From positions 6,603-14,548 of the forward strand of contig CAJUKL010000055.1 of the NCBI GenBank assembly GCA_910587195.1: 7,946 bases of DNA. Reading direction: 5' to 3'. How positions within the stretch are numbered: position 1 is the stretch's first letter; each line of letters starts with the position of its first letter. Under the pieces are notes generated by a model, which was given only the letters and a program-made list of their open reading frames with translations, was not told the DNA's origin and searched no databases. This document shows, in pieces, positions 1 through 5,745 of this stretch. A program made the position numbers and the translations under genes. Source of the DNA: an uncultured Clostridia bacterium. Its GTDB lineage: Bacteria > Bacillota > Clostridia > Lachnospirales > Anaerotignaceae.

Positions 1-21
1 GGTGTGGTTACAGTAACATTA

Positions 22-726
22 TTAAGTAGCTACAGGTGTACTAGCACTAGCATTTTCAAATACTTTCAAAATGGTTGCATCAGTAACTAATGTAGTTGTA
101 TCATCAGTACTTTCTTTATCTGTACCACTAACAGATACTTTTATCACACCACCAACAGGTTTTGTAACTTCTAAGTTATCACAAAGTCCTTTTACTGTTA
201 TTTCTGTAGTGATTGCTGTACCATTTTGTTCAGCAGCAGCAATTGTACCTGGTATAGTAGCATCAGTTGGATTTTTTATAGCATAATTAATACCACTCTT
301 AGCTGTTATTGTTGCTATTTCTTCTCCTTGGTCTGGATCAGGATCTGTTACAGTATATTTTGTCAATGTATTTCCATCTTCAGAAAGTACACATAAAACA
401 CAATTATCTGTTAAAGCTATAGCTTCAATAGCACTATCAAAAGTAGCTTTGTCTGTTACGCCAGCAGCCGCACCAGCAGCAACAACTTTCATACTAGCAC
501 CTGTGCTAGATGTCAAGTTTCCTTTAAATGCAGCTACTTCTGTTGCAGTTGTAATTGCATCATCACCATCAGCTTTTGCTACAATTGTTCCAGTGTTAGC
601 AGATGCATTTGTTGTTACATCATATACATCAGATGTTACAACTGCTTCTGTTCCAACTTGTCTTACAGTTACCTCAATAGGTTTATCTTTTGTAAATACA
701 ATAAAGGAATTTATTGATAGACTCAT
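22..726 (-). CDS. Thr/Ala/Val-rich acidic protein of unknown function, 234 aa
   Basis: I do not recognise this protein. It is dominated by Thr, Ala, Val, Ile, Ser and Asp, has no Trp and only three Cys, and lacks a signal peptide or membrane segment. Short alternating stretches such as AITTEITVKG and GVIKVSVSGTD suggest beta-strand-rich, Ig-like or surface/phage-decoration-like structure, but this is composition only. The ATG at 726 is the only usable start: an in-frame TAG lies at 744-742. No Shine-Dalgarno sequence is visible upstream. The start lies 10 bases after the stop of the acetyltransferase frame, in another reading frame, so expression would depend on coupling or a leaderless start. 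It could be the remaining part of a larger surface protein placed here by rearrangement. The open frame is long and has protein-like composition, so it is probably real. Confidence 0.6.
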   Translation of the reverse strand: MSLSINSFIVFTKDKPIEVTVRQVGTEAVVTSDVYDVTTNASANTGTIVAKADGDDAITTATEVAAFKGNLTSSTGASMKVVAAGAAAGVTDKATFDSAIEAIALTDNCVLCVLSEDGNTLTKYTVTDPDPDQGEEIATITAKSGINYAIKNPTDATIPGTIAAAEQNGTAITTEITVKGLCDNLEVTKPVGGVIKVSVSGTDKESTDDTTTLVTDATILKVFENASASTPVAT

Positions 727-736
727 TTTGCAAAAT

Positions 737-1183
737 TTATTCTATACAATACACCATTATTTTTTCCCCATTCGCATCATAATTTCCGTTAAAATAAAAG
801 CCAATTCTTTGATAAAGATGAATTGCAATTTTATTAGAATCATATACACTTAAATAAATTTTTTTGCAATGATATTGCTCCCTTATTTTTTGTATTAAAG
901 CAAGAACGCTAATTTTTCCATATCCTTTTTTTTGATATTTTTTATCAATTAAAAAACGGTCTAACCAAAGCCCATTTTCTGGTGAAGTAAAATATCCATA
1001 CATAGCAAAACCAATTAATTGTTCTGCATTATAAATTGCAACAGGATTCCATGCAGGTACTTCTGCTGCTTCCTTTAAACAATCTGCTACACTTTCAATA
1101 AAAGATACTTGTTCTGGAAATAAAGAAAGAGCTTCTACTTCTTTTTGATTGTTTGGGGTGATAGCTTCAAAATGCAGATTCTT
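737..1183 (-). CDS. GNAT N-acetyltransferase, BltD-like spermine/spermidine type, apparent start-codon loss
   Basis: This is a GNAT-fold enzyme that would transfer acetyl from acetyl-CoA to an amine. The frame is open upstream of the first ATG (1003-1001) and encodes a complete family N-terminus back to about 1183, giving 148 residues, a normal length. Visible blocks are FEAITP near residue 5, FIESVADCLKEA near 28, WNPVAIY at 45-51, QLIGFAMYGYF at 55-65, the acetyl-CoA loop QKKGYG at 84-89, IYLSVYDSN at 109-117 and LYQRIGFYFNG at 123-133. From memory, Bacillus BltD (spermine/spermidine acetyltransferase) has the same order of blocks, including FAMYG, WLDRF and GEKVMV. Starting at Met 1003 would remove about 60 family residues. 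GGAG at 1195-1192 lies 8 bases from codon AAG at 1183-1181, exactly where ATG is expected. The gene is therefore either a start-codon pseudogene, started at a rare codon such as CTG 1177-1175, or affected by a sequence error. Confidence 0.8.
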   Translation of the reverse strand, partial: KNLHFEAITPNNQKEVEALSLFPEQVSFIESVADCLKEAAEVPAWNPVAIYNAEQLIGFAMYGYFTSPENGLWLDRFLIDKKYQKKGYGKISVLALIQKIREQYHCKKIYLSVYDSNKIAIHLYQRIGFYFNGNYDANGEKIMVYCIE

Positions 1184-1191
1184 TTTTTTAA

Positions 1192-1200
1192 CTCCTTTTT
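1192..1200 (-). promoter_or_regulatory. Shine-Dalgarno site of the acetyltransferase
   Basis: The minus strand reads AAAAAGGAG here, followed after 8 bases by AAG AAT CTG CAT. The spacing is ideal for initiation at 1183. An in-frame TAG at 1228-1226 and the absence of ATG, GTG or TTG between it and residue 60 of the protein make this site the main evidence for where translation used to start, or does start. Confidence 0.55.
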
Positions 1201-1201
1201 T

Positions 1202-1545
1202 ATAACAAATAATGTTTAATATATGCTATCGTCCATAAAAGGATTTTTCTTAAGATTTAAAAGGAAAAATACGGAATTTATGGAGAAAAAATAAAAATAC
1301 ACCATACAAACTACAGTATTATTAAAAATAAATAATAAAATAACAATATTACTTTTTTTATTTGCTTAAATGGATAGGAATATGCAAGGGCAAAAGCCGT
1401 TTTATTGTTATTATAGTGAAAATATTATAAAATTTTATTTATTTTTTATGCAAAAATGCTATTATTTTTAGGATTGCTATTGTATTATAATAAATACAAC
1501 ATTTGATAAATAACGAATGAAAAATTAAATATATCCCGTATGATG
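1202..1545. other. AT-rich intergenic stretch between divergent genes
   Basis: This stretch of about 340 bases holds no convincing gene on either strand and many A and T runs. It must contain the promoters for the minus-strand acetyltransferase and the plus-strand riboswitch operon, because the two units diverge here. The clearest element is TATAAT at 1486-1491 on the plus strand, about 55 bases upstream of the riboswitch. No good TTGACA-like box lies at the proper distance, so I only call a possible -10 box. Confidence 0.5.
1486..1491 (+). promoter_or_regulatory. Candidate -10 box of the permease operon
   Basis: A perfect TATAAT hexamer sits in the sequence TGTATTATAATAAA. Transcription from about 1498 would run into the riboswitch at 1546. 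The expected -35 position (about 1463-1468) is only an AT-rich stretch, and in such AT-rich DNA a TATAAT can occur by chance. Confidence 0.35.
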
Positions 1546-1710
1546 ATAGTCTGAAACATTCCTTCTGGAAGACCGATGCGGAAAGCTAAAGCTCTAACAT
1601 TCCTTTAGTGAAACTGACAGGTAAAGAAAAAGACTATTTGACGGAACCTTGGAAAGGCTATCTTCAAGATAGAGCCAATGAGGCGATAACCAACTGGCAA
1701 AAAGACAGGG
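1546..1710 (+). ncRNA. Tandem glycine-class (gcvT) riboswitch, possibly a ligand variant
   Basis: This is a structured leader with two consecutive aptamer-like units, as in tandem glycine riboswitches. Unit 1 closes with ATAGTCT (1546-1552) pairing AGACTAT (1631-1637). It contains CCGATGCGGAAAGC at 1573-1586 and ACAGGTAAAG at 1617-1626, resembling the remembered glycine core CCGAAGGGGCAA and CUCAGGYAAAA. The linker and start of unit 2 (TTGACGGAACCTTGGAAAGG, 1638-1657) resemble the usual GGACGAACCUCUGGAGAG. Unit 2 has a CTATCT/AGATAG hairpin (1658-1672), GCCAATGAGGC at 1674-1684 and GGCAAAAAGAC at 1696-1706. It closes with CCTTG (1647-1651) pairing CAGGG (1706-1710). The 3' closing strand is also part of the following terminator, so ligand binding should prevent termination. 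Deviations from the glycine core mean the ligand could differ: glycine by family, beta-alanine by operon content. Confidence 0.7.
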
Positions 1711-1753
1711 AAAGTTTATTATGTTAATAATAGATTTTCTTTGTCTTTTTTTT
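1701..1753 (+). terminator. Riboswitch-controlled intrinsic terminator
   Basis: Positions 1701-1722 pair with 1727-1748 over about 22 positions, with several G-U pairs and one G-G mismatch. The loop is GTTA (1723-1726) and a run of eight T covers 1746-1753. The 5' arm includes 1706-1710, the closing strand of the second aptamer, so terminator and ligand-bound aptamer exclude each other. The operon would then be on when the ligand is bound. The first start codon lies 116 bases downstream. Confidence 0.75.
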
Positions 1754-1799
1754 CATAAGGCAGATACATACAAAGGAAAAAAATCATTACCTTTTTTAC

Positions 1800-1826
1800 A
1801 AGGCTTTAGCTGTAGCTGAACCTTTT
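1800..1826 (+). other. Second leader hairpin before the permease
   Basis: AAGG plus TTTAGC (1800-1810, with one bulged C) can pair with GCTGAA plus CCTT (1815-1824) around the loop TGTA, followed by a short T run. It is too weak to call a terminator with confidence. It may be an mRNA end-stabilising structure or chance pairing between the switch and the ribosome site (GGGGG at 1859-1863, six bases before the ATG). Confidence 0.3.
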
Positions 1827-1869
1827 GATAAATAAAAAATAAACCAATAGAATCGAAAGGGGGAAACTT

Positions 1870-3588
1870 ATGAGTCAGAAAAATACAGAAGCGTTAAAAA
1901 AATCTAAAATGTCAACCATAGGTGTTGTTGCATTGATATTTTCCTTTGTTGCTGCTGGTGCTTTTGGTATCGAAGAAGCGATTGCAGCAAGTGGGCCAGG
2001 TGTAACTTTAGCTATGTTGATTATTTTTCCATTTATCTGGTCGTTTCCAATTTGTGAAATGGTAGGAGAACTAGGTTCTATTTTCCCAACAGAAGGTGGC
2101 GTTTATTCTTGGGGTAGAGAAGCCTTTGGTGAATTTTGGGGCTGGCAAGTTGGTCTATGGTCTGCTATTACAACATGGCTTTGCCAAGCAGAATATTGTG
2201 CACTGGTGGCAGGATATGCTGCAAAATTGGTTGACCTTTCACCAATGGGAACTTATGCTGTGAAAATAGGCGTTGTTGTGATATTTACCATTGTAAATAT
2301 TATTGGTTTGGATTGGCTGGAAAGACTGGAAACATTTTTTATTGTGCTTGTTGTTGCTGCATTTACAGCAGTAGCAGTAGTTGGTTTTATGAATTGGAAT
2401 ATCAATCCGATTGAACCATTTTTTAATCCAGAAGAGGGATTATTCCATTCAGTTGGCGAAGGGGTTGCCATTATTATATGGATGTACATGGGGTATGAAT
2501 GTATGTCAAATATGGCAGGAGAAATGGATAATCCACAAATTATTCCAAAAGCAATGAGGCTTTCTCAACCGATTATTGCATTATCCTATATTCTTCCTAC
2601 TTTGGCGGCTTTGGCAGCTATTGGTTCCTGGGATGCATGGTCTATTGAATCTGGTGGCGGTGCTGTTGGGTATGCAGATGTTTTGATTCAACATGTTGGT
2701 ACATGGGCAGGTGTGCTTTTTGTTATTATTGCAATTATTTCAAATTGCTCCATCTTTTGTTCTTACATAGCACATGGTTCCAGAGCATTTTTTGTAATGG
2801 CAGATGACCATATGTTTCCGCCGATTATGAAAAAAGTAGATAAAAGAGGAATCCCTACTGTATCCATTGTTTTACTTGCAATTTTTACCATTCTTACTTG
2901 TCAATTTGATTTTACAACATTGGTTATGGCAACCAATCCTATTCAGTTATACCTTTATTTAATGCTGGTTGCTTGTGTTTTAAAAATTAGAAAATTGTAT
3001 CCTGTGGAAGCAAGAAAAAAAATGGGGCTTACTGTTATGCCAGGAGGAAAACTTGGATTATGGGTTTTATCTACTTGTGTTATCCTTGTCAGCTTATTTG
3101 CCATTTATGTCAATGGTACAGACTATTTTGTAACAGGTTTTGTAGTCATTATTGGTGGTTTAATTGCGTATGTTCTTTGTAAATGGGTTTATAAAGGTAG
3201 AGTATTGGATAATCCAGACTTGTATCCCCTTAATCCAAAAACAAAATTGGATTTAGGAGATTTGATGTATATGGGTTCTTATATGATACTTTCCGGTGCT
3301 TTATCTGTGGGAGCAGCATTATTTTTTAGATTTTATGAAGGGGAATATGGAGTAGAATATTATTTAGAAGAATATGAAAGCGGATTTTTTAGTAATTTTG
3401 AAGGGATGCTTCAAGTTTGTATGATAGTTGGCATTTTGCTCATTGTGATAGGTGCCGTCATGGCATATATTGGTAAAAAGACAGAAGCACCACAGTTAAA
3501 AACATTAGAAAAAGGCAGAATGGAACATCTTGATAAAATGATAGAAGAATTCCATGGTGCAGTACCGAAAGAGGGCAGAATGAGATAA
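1870..3588 (+). CDS. APC-superfamily amino acid permease (candidate beta-alanine importer)
   Basis: This is an integral membrane transporter of 572 residues. I count about 14 hydrophobic segments. The usual 12 of the amino acid-polyamine-organocation superfamily fall between about residues 15 and 440, and two extra ones lie at about 466-486 and 514-534, followed by a charged cytoplasmic tail. The first segment carries the glycine-rich unwound motif typical of APC substrate sites (AGAFGIEEA at 29-37, then SGPG at 41-44). The loop after segment 2 has the conserved-looking FPTEGGVYSW (72-81). It is the first gene after the riboswitch and is followed 34 bases later by a dehydrogenase and then by the beta-aminoacyl-CoA lyase. 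The context therefore suggests uptake of a beta- or omega-amino acid, most simply beta-alanine. Glycine, GABA or exchange of an amino acid for a product remain possible. Family assignment is firm; substrate is inference. Confidence 0.9.
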   Translation: MSQKNTEALKKSKMSTIGVVALIFSFVAAGAFGIEEAIAASGPGVTLAMLIIFPFIWSFPICEMVGELGSIFPTEGGVYSWGREAFGEFWGWQVGLWSAITTWLCQAEYCALVAGYAAKLVDLSPMGTYAVKIGVVVIFTIVNIIGLDWLERLETFFIVLVVAAFTAVAVVGFMNWNINPIEPFFNPEEGLFHSVGEGVAIIIWMYMGYECMSNMAGEMDNPQIIPKAMRLSQPIIALSYILPTLAALAAIGSWDAWSIESGGGAVGYADVLIQHVGTWAGVLFVIIAIISNCSIFCSYIAHGSRAFFVMADDHMFPPIMKKVDKRGIPTVSIVLLAIFTILTCQFDFTTLVMATNPIQLYLYLMLVACVLKIRKLYPVEARKKMGLTVMPGGKLGLWVLSTCVILVSLFAIYVNGTDYFVTGFVVIIGGLIAYVLCKWVYKGRVLDNPDLYPLNPKTKLDLGDLMYMGSYMILSGALSVGAALFFRFYEGEYGVEYYLEEYESGFFSNFEGMLQVCMIVGILLIVIGAVMAYIGKKTEAPQLKTLEKGRMEHLDKMIEEFHGAVPKEGRMR

Positions 3589-3622
3589 CTTCAAAGATAT
3601 TATAAAATAAGGAGGAGTTTTA

Positions 3623-4879
3623 ATGAAAAAAGTAATGGTATGTGGTTGCGGTGCACAAGGTTCTACAATTTGCAGAAAATTAGATGAAGAACCTAATATA
3701 CAAGAAATCATTTGCGCAGATTATAGCCTTGCAGCAGCAGAAGCAGTATGTAAATTAATGAAAAAAGGAACCCCAAAACAAGTAAATGCTTCCAGTATTG
3801 ATGCGATTGTAGAAGCAGCACAAGGTTGTGAATTGATTGTCAATGTAATGCCTTTGGATTTTGGTGTTAATGTTTTGGAGGCAGCTATTCGTGTCAAAGC
3901 AAATTATCAAGACCTTGCTGCTTGTGAAAATATTGCAGATTGTCCAGACCCTAGAGATAACTGGCTGGAAGGTATCAAAATTATGTATAAGGAATATGGA
4001 AAAAGATTTGCAGAAAATGGTACAACAGCCATTATTGGTACTGGTTCCGCTCCTGGTGTTATGTGTGTAATGGCAAGAAAAGCAGTAAATGAATTGGATG
4101 AATGTGATACCATTAACATGATGGTCTATGAAGGAGTAGAGTCCAAAAGATTTTTACCCTACTGGTGGTCACCATTAGTTGCTTTGTCCGGTATGGCAGA
4201 AGATGCCTATGCTTTTGAAAATGGAAAACAAATTAGAACAACACCTTTTAGCAGACCTGTCAAAAGAGTATGGTCAGAAATGGGCAATAAAGAAGTTGTT
4301 TTGGTGGAACATGCCCATGATGAGCCAGTTTATGTTGGATTTAACAGAGAAAAATACTTTAAAAATTGTAAAAATGCTTATTTTAAATATGGTGGTGTAG
4401 GAATCCGTTTTGCAGAGCCACTTTATAGAGCAGGCCTACTTTCTTATGAGGAAGAAGAAATTAACGGTAGAAAGGTAGTGCCATTTGATGTTATTTTGAA
4501 ACATACTCCTGCTGCCCCAAAAGACCCTGAAGTTATTAAAGAAATTATTGATGAGGGTTTAATTTCAGATGAAGGCGCATTTGTTTGTGAGGCTTATGGG
4601 CAAAAAGATGGCAAAAATATTATGGTAGATTTGCATGTTTTTGCACCAGGATTGGTAGAGGCTTATGACAAAGCAAAAATGTCTGGCGAAATGTACTTAA
4701 CAGGACAAGGTGCTTTCCTATTTACAAAACTGTTTGTAAATGATAAAATTACACAAAAGGGCTTGATTTCTTCTGATATGTTGGATGATGCGCAAGTAGA
4801 ACAATATTTACAGTGGGCAAAAGAATTAGATATTACTTATCAAATAGAAATCAAAGAAAACGTTGTTTGTAAAGATTGA
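3623..4879 (+). CDS. Saccharopine dehydrogenase-like NAD(P) oxidoreductase
   Basis: A 418-residue cytoplasmic enzyme with an N-terminal Rossmann domain. The strand VMVCGCG and loop GCGAQGST (8-15) give the GxGxxG dinucleotide motif, and an acidic residue follows the second strand (CADYS, 31-35). GTGSAPGV at 139-146 matches the conserved glycine/proline loop of the saccharopine dehydrogenase superfamily. This superfamily includes saccharopine reductases, carboxynorspermidine dehydrogenase, lysine dehydrogenases and the 3,5-diaminohexanoate dehydrogenase of lysine fermentation. The last of these oxidises a beta-amino group and works in a pathway with a lyase homologous to the next gene. By analogy this enzyme may oxidatively deaminate a beta-amino acid, for example beta-alanine to malonate semialdehyde. 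A lysine-biosynthetic role looks less likely in this operon. Translation is supported by GGAGG at 3611-3615, seven bases before the ATG. It is the second gene of the operon. Confidence 0.85.
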   Translation: MKKVMVCGCGAQGSTICRKLDEEPNIQEIICADYSLAAAEAVCKLMKKGTPKQVNASSIDAIVEAAQGCELIVNVMPLDFGVNVLEAAIRVKANYQDLAACENIADCPDPRDNWLEGIKIMYKEYGKRFAENGTTAIIGTGSAPGVMCVMARKAVNELDECDTINMMVYEGVESKRFLPYWWSPLVALSGMAEDAYAFENGKQIRTTPFSRPVKRVWSEMGNKEVVLVEHAHDEPVYVGFNREKYFKNCKNAYFKYGGVGIRFAEPLYRAGLLSYEEEEINGRKVVPFDVILKHTPAAPKDPEVIKEIIDEGLISDEGAFVCEAYGQKDGKNIMVDLHVFAPGLVEAYDKAKMSGEMYLTGQGAFLFTKLFVNDKITQKGLISSDMLDDAQVEQYLQWAKELDITYQIEIKENVVCKD

Positions 4880-4936
4880 TAGGAAGCGAACCATTCGCTG
4901 AATATAAAAAGGTAAAAATAAAGGAGGAAAAGGAAT

Positions 4937-5395
4937 ATGATAGGAAAAAAAGTAGTACATCATTTAATGATGAGTGCAAAAGATGCACATTATGTAGGAG
5001 GCTTGGTAAATGGTGCAAGAATCGTTGACCAATGGGGCGATGTTGGTACAGAGTTAATGGTTTATGTAGATGGTGACATCAGTTTATTTTTAGGCTATGA
5101 AAAAGTAGAATTTTTAGCACCTGTTTATGTTGGTGATTTTATGGAATATCATGGCTGGATTGAAAAAGTGGGAAATCAATCTTATACTTGTAAGTTTGAA
5201 GCATGGAAAGTTGCAACACAACTTGATAGAACTGATGCAGATTTAAGTGGCGTTGCAACACCACATACAGCAGCAACTGCTTGTGAACCTCCTGTACTTT
5301 GTGGCAGAGCAACAGGTAGTTTATTTATTGCAAAAAAAGACCAAAGAGGTCCTCAGGAATCTTCTTTCAAAGATAGAAAACATCCTGGCGAATAA
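4937..5395 (+). CDS. acl: Beta-alanyl-CoA (3-aminobutyryl-CoA-type) ammonia lyase
   Basis: A small hotdog-fold enzyme of 152 residues that removes ammonia from a beta-aminoacyl-CoA to give the 2-enoyl-CoA. With beta-alanyl-CoA the product is acryloyl-CoA, which is then reduced to propionyl-CoA. Recognisable blocks are MMSAKDAHYVGGLVNGARI (11-29), the GDVGTEL turn (34-40), VEFLAPVYVGDFMEYHGWI (57-75), FEAWKVA (87-93) and CEPPVLCGRATGSLF (116-130). From memory these nearly match the Acl proteins of Clostridium propionicum, down to a C-terminal tail near ESSFKxRKHPGE. The related Kal of lysine fermentation acts on 3-aminobutyryl-CoA and is the main alternative. The segment at about 95-114 seems several residues longer than in remembered Acl (about 145 aa). 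AAGGAGG at 4921-4927 precedes the ATG by nine bases. A small hairpin (4885-4899) without a T run lies in the gap after the dehydrogenase, so cotranscription is expected. No CoA-transferase or acryloyl-CoA reductase is in the window. Confidence 0.9.
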   Translation: MIGKKVVHHLMMSAKDAHYVGGLVNGARIVDQWGDVGTELMVYVDGDISLFLGYEKVEFLAPVYVGDFMEYHGWIEKVGNQSYTCKFEAWKVATQLDRTDADLSGVATPHTAATACEPPVLCGRATGSLFIAKKDQRGPQESSFKDRKHPGE

Positions 5396-5408
5396 CTTAC
5401 TTTCTTGA

Positions 5409-5427
5409 CGCTTTCTTGAAAGAAAGC
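5409..5427. repeat. 19-bp palindromic repeat, copy 1
   Basis: The sequence CGCTTTCTTGAAAGAAAGC starts 13 bases after the lyase stop codon and is repeated exactly at 7040-7058, again just after a stop codon. Eight bases on each side of the central GA are self-complementary. A partial extra copy, CTTTCTTGA, lies directly upstream at 5400-5408. There is no T run after it, so it is more likely an intergenic repeat or mRNA 3'-end structure than a classical terminator. Confidence 0.75.
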
Positions 5428-5441
5428 ATTGAACTCTGTGT

Positions 5442-5455
5442 GAAACTTTCGTTTC
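5442..5455. repeat. Small inverted repeat GAAAC/GTTTC
   Basis: GAAAC (5442-5446) and GTTTC (5451-5455) flank a TTTC loop. It follows the 19-bp palindrome and may belong to the same repeat module. Its function is unknown. Confidence 0.35.
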
Positions 5456-5481
5456 GCCGTTGTGCTTTGGACTTGAAATAA

Positions 5482-5635
5482 GGCTACCACAATCCCACTG
5501 GCTTTAGACGGTGGGTTAAAGTAGCCAAAAGAAATATATAGGGATGGTGCAGCCCGAATTTACGCCTGTGGAGATAGTAGGTTACGAGGTTTATGAAGCA
5601 GGAAGCCCATTGGCTTTAGACAATGAGTAGTTCAC
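5482..5635 (+). mobile_element. IS200/IS605-type right-end remnant with omega-RNA-like hairpins
   Basis: The stretch ends with a stem-loop of 5606-5612 pairing 5621-5627 (one C-A mismatch, loop GCTTTAGA), followed by AGTAGTTCAC. This is the look of a TnpB-element right end, where the guide RNA (omega RNA, reRNA) scaffold ends and the flanking DNA serves as guide. The frame next to it encodes the tail of a TnpB protein. Upstream is a two-tier hairpin: GGCTAC (5482-5487) pairs GTAGCC (5521-5526) and encloses CCCACTG/CGGTGGG (5494-5500/5509-5515) around the same GCTTTAGA loop. No tnpA, tnpB body or left end is present, so the element is a decayed or solo right end. If transcribed, the first guide bases would be 5636-5655. 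I infer the RNA from resemblance; it is not a computed model. Confidence 0.65.
5531..5630 (+). pseudogene. tnpB: TnpB C-terminal fragment with frameshift
   Basis: One frame reads EIYRDGAARIYACGDS from 5531, with an in-frame TAG just upstream at 5522-5524. A shift near 5577 continues as VGYEVYEAGSPLALDNE and a stop at 5628-5630. RIYACGD and EAGSP are typical end motifs of one group of IS605 OrfB/TnpB proteins, as I remember them. The nuclease domains are absent and the fragment is broken, so it cannot make a working protein. It survives because it overlaps the right-end RNA scaffold. Confidence 0.7.
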
Positions 5636-5745
5636 ATAGAATAGTTGTTTTCATTGAACAACAACGGAGCACCATTAGAAAAAACTTTTATTCTGTCCTG
5701 TATACAAAAAAGTTGGTAAGTTTTAGCTTTATGGATAGGACTGAA
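5636..5745 (+). other. Leader of the amidase unit with a long-range stem
   Basis: No gene is seen here. TTC-T-GTCCT (5691-5699) can pair with AGGAC-T-GAA (5737-5745), eight pairs with one T-T mismatch, closing a 37-base internal region right up to the terminator that starts at 5746. The order of compact closed stem, terminator and ribosome site looks like an attenuator or small riboswitch. I do not recognise the class. TTGTT and AACAA at 5645-5661 form a further small inverted repeat. No clear promoter is visible. Confidence 0.4.

Noticed and set aside
7..17. GTTAC-A-GTAAC inverted repeat at the window start, downstream of the Thr/Ala-rich gene
   Set aside because: The one-base loop cannot fold as a hairpin and there is no T run; it is too short to call a terminator or binding site.
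449..853. Plus-strand 134-codon open frame, and a similar one at 71-286
   Set aside because: These mirror the Thr/Ala-rich minus-strand gene. They have no ribosome site and their composition is that of an antisense shadow.
737..1003. Acetyltransferase starting at Met 1003 as an 88-residue protein
   Set aside because: The frame continues upstream with a full set of family blocks for about 60 residues, and there is no ribosome site at 1003. The short version would lack half of the GNAT fold.
1385..1425. GGC-AAAA-GCC followed by GTTTT as a possible terminator
   Set aside because: The stem has only three or four pairs, and no upstream gene on that strand would need it.
3861..4400. Short overlapping frames within the dehydrogenase gene on both strands
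   Set aside because: They lie wholly within a well-supported gene and lack recognisable motifs or ribosome sites.
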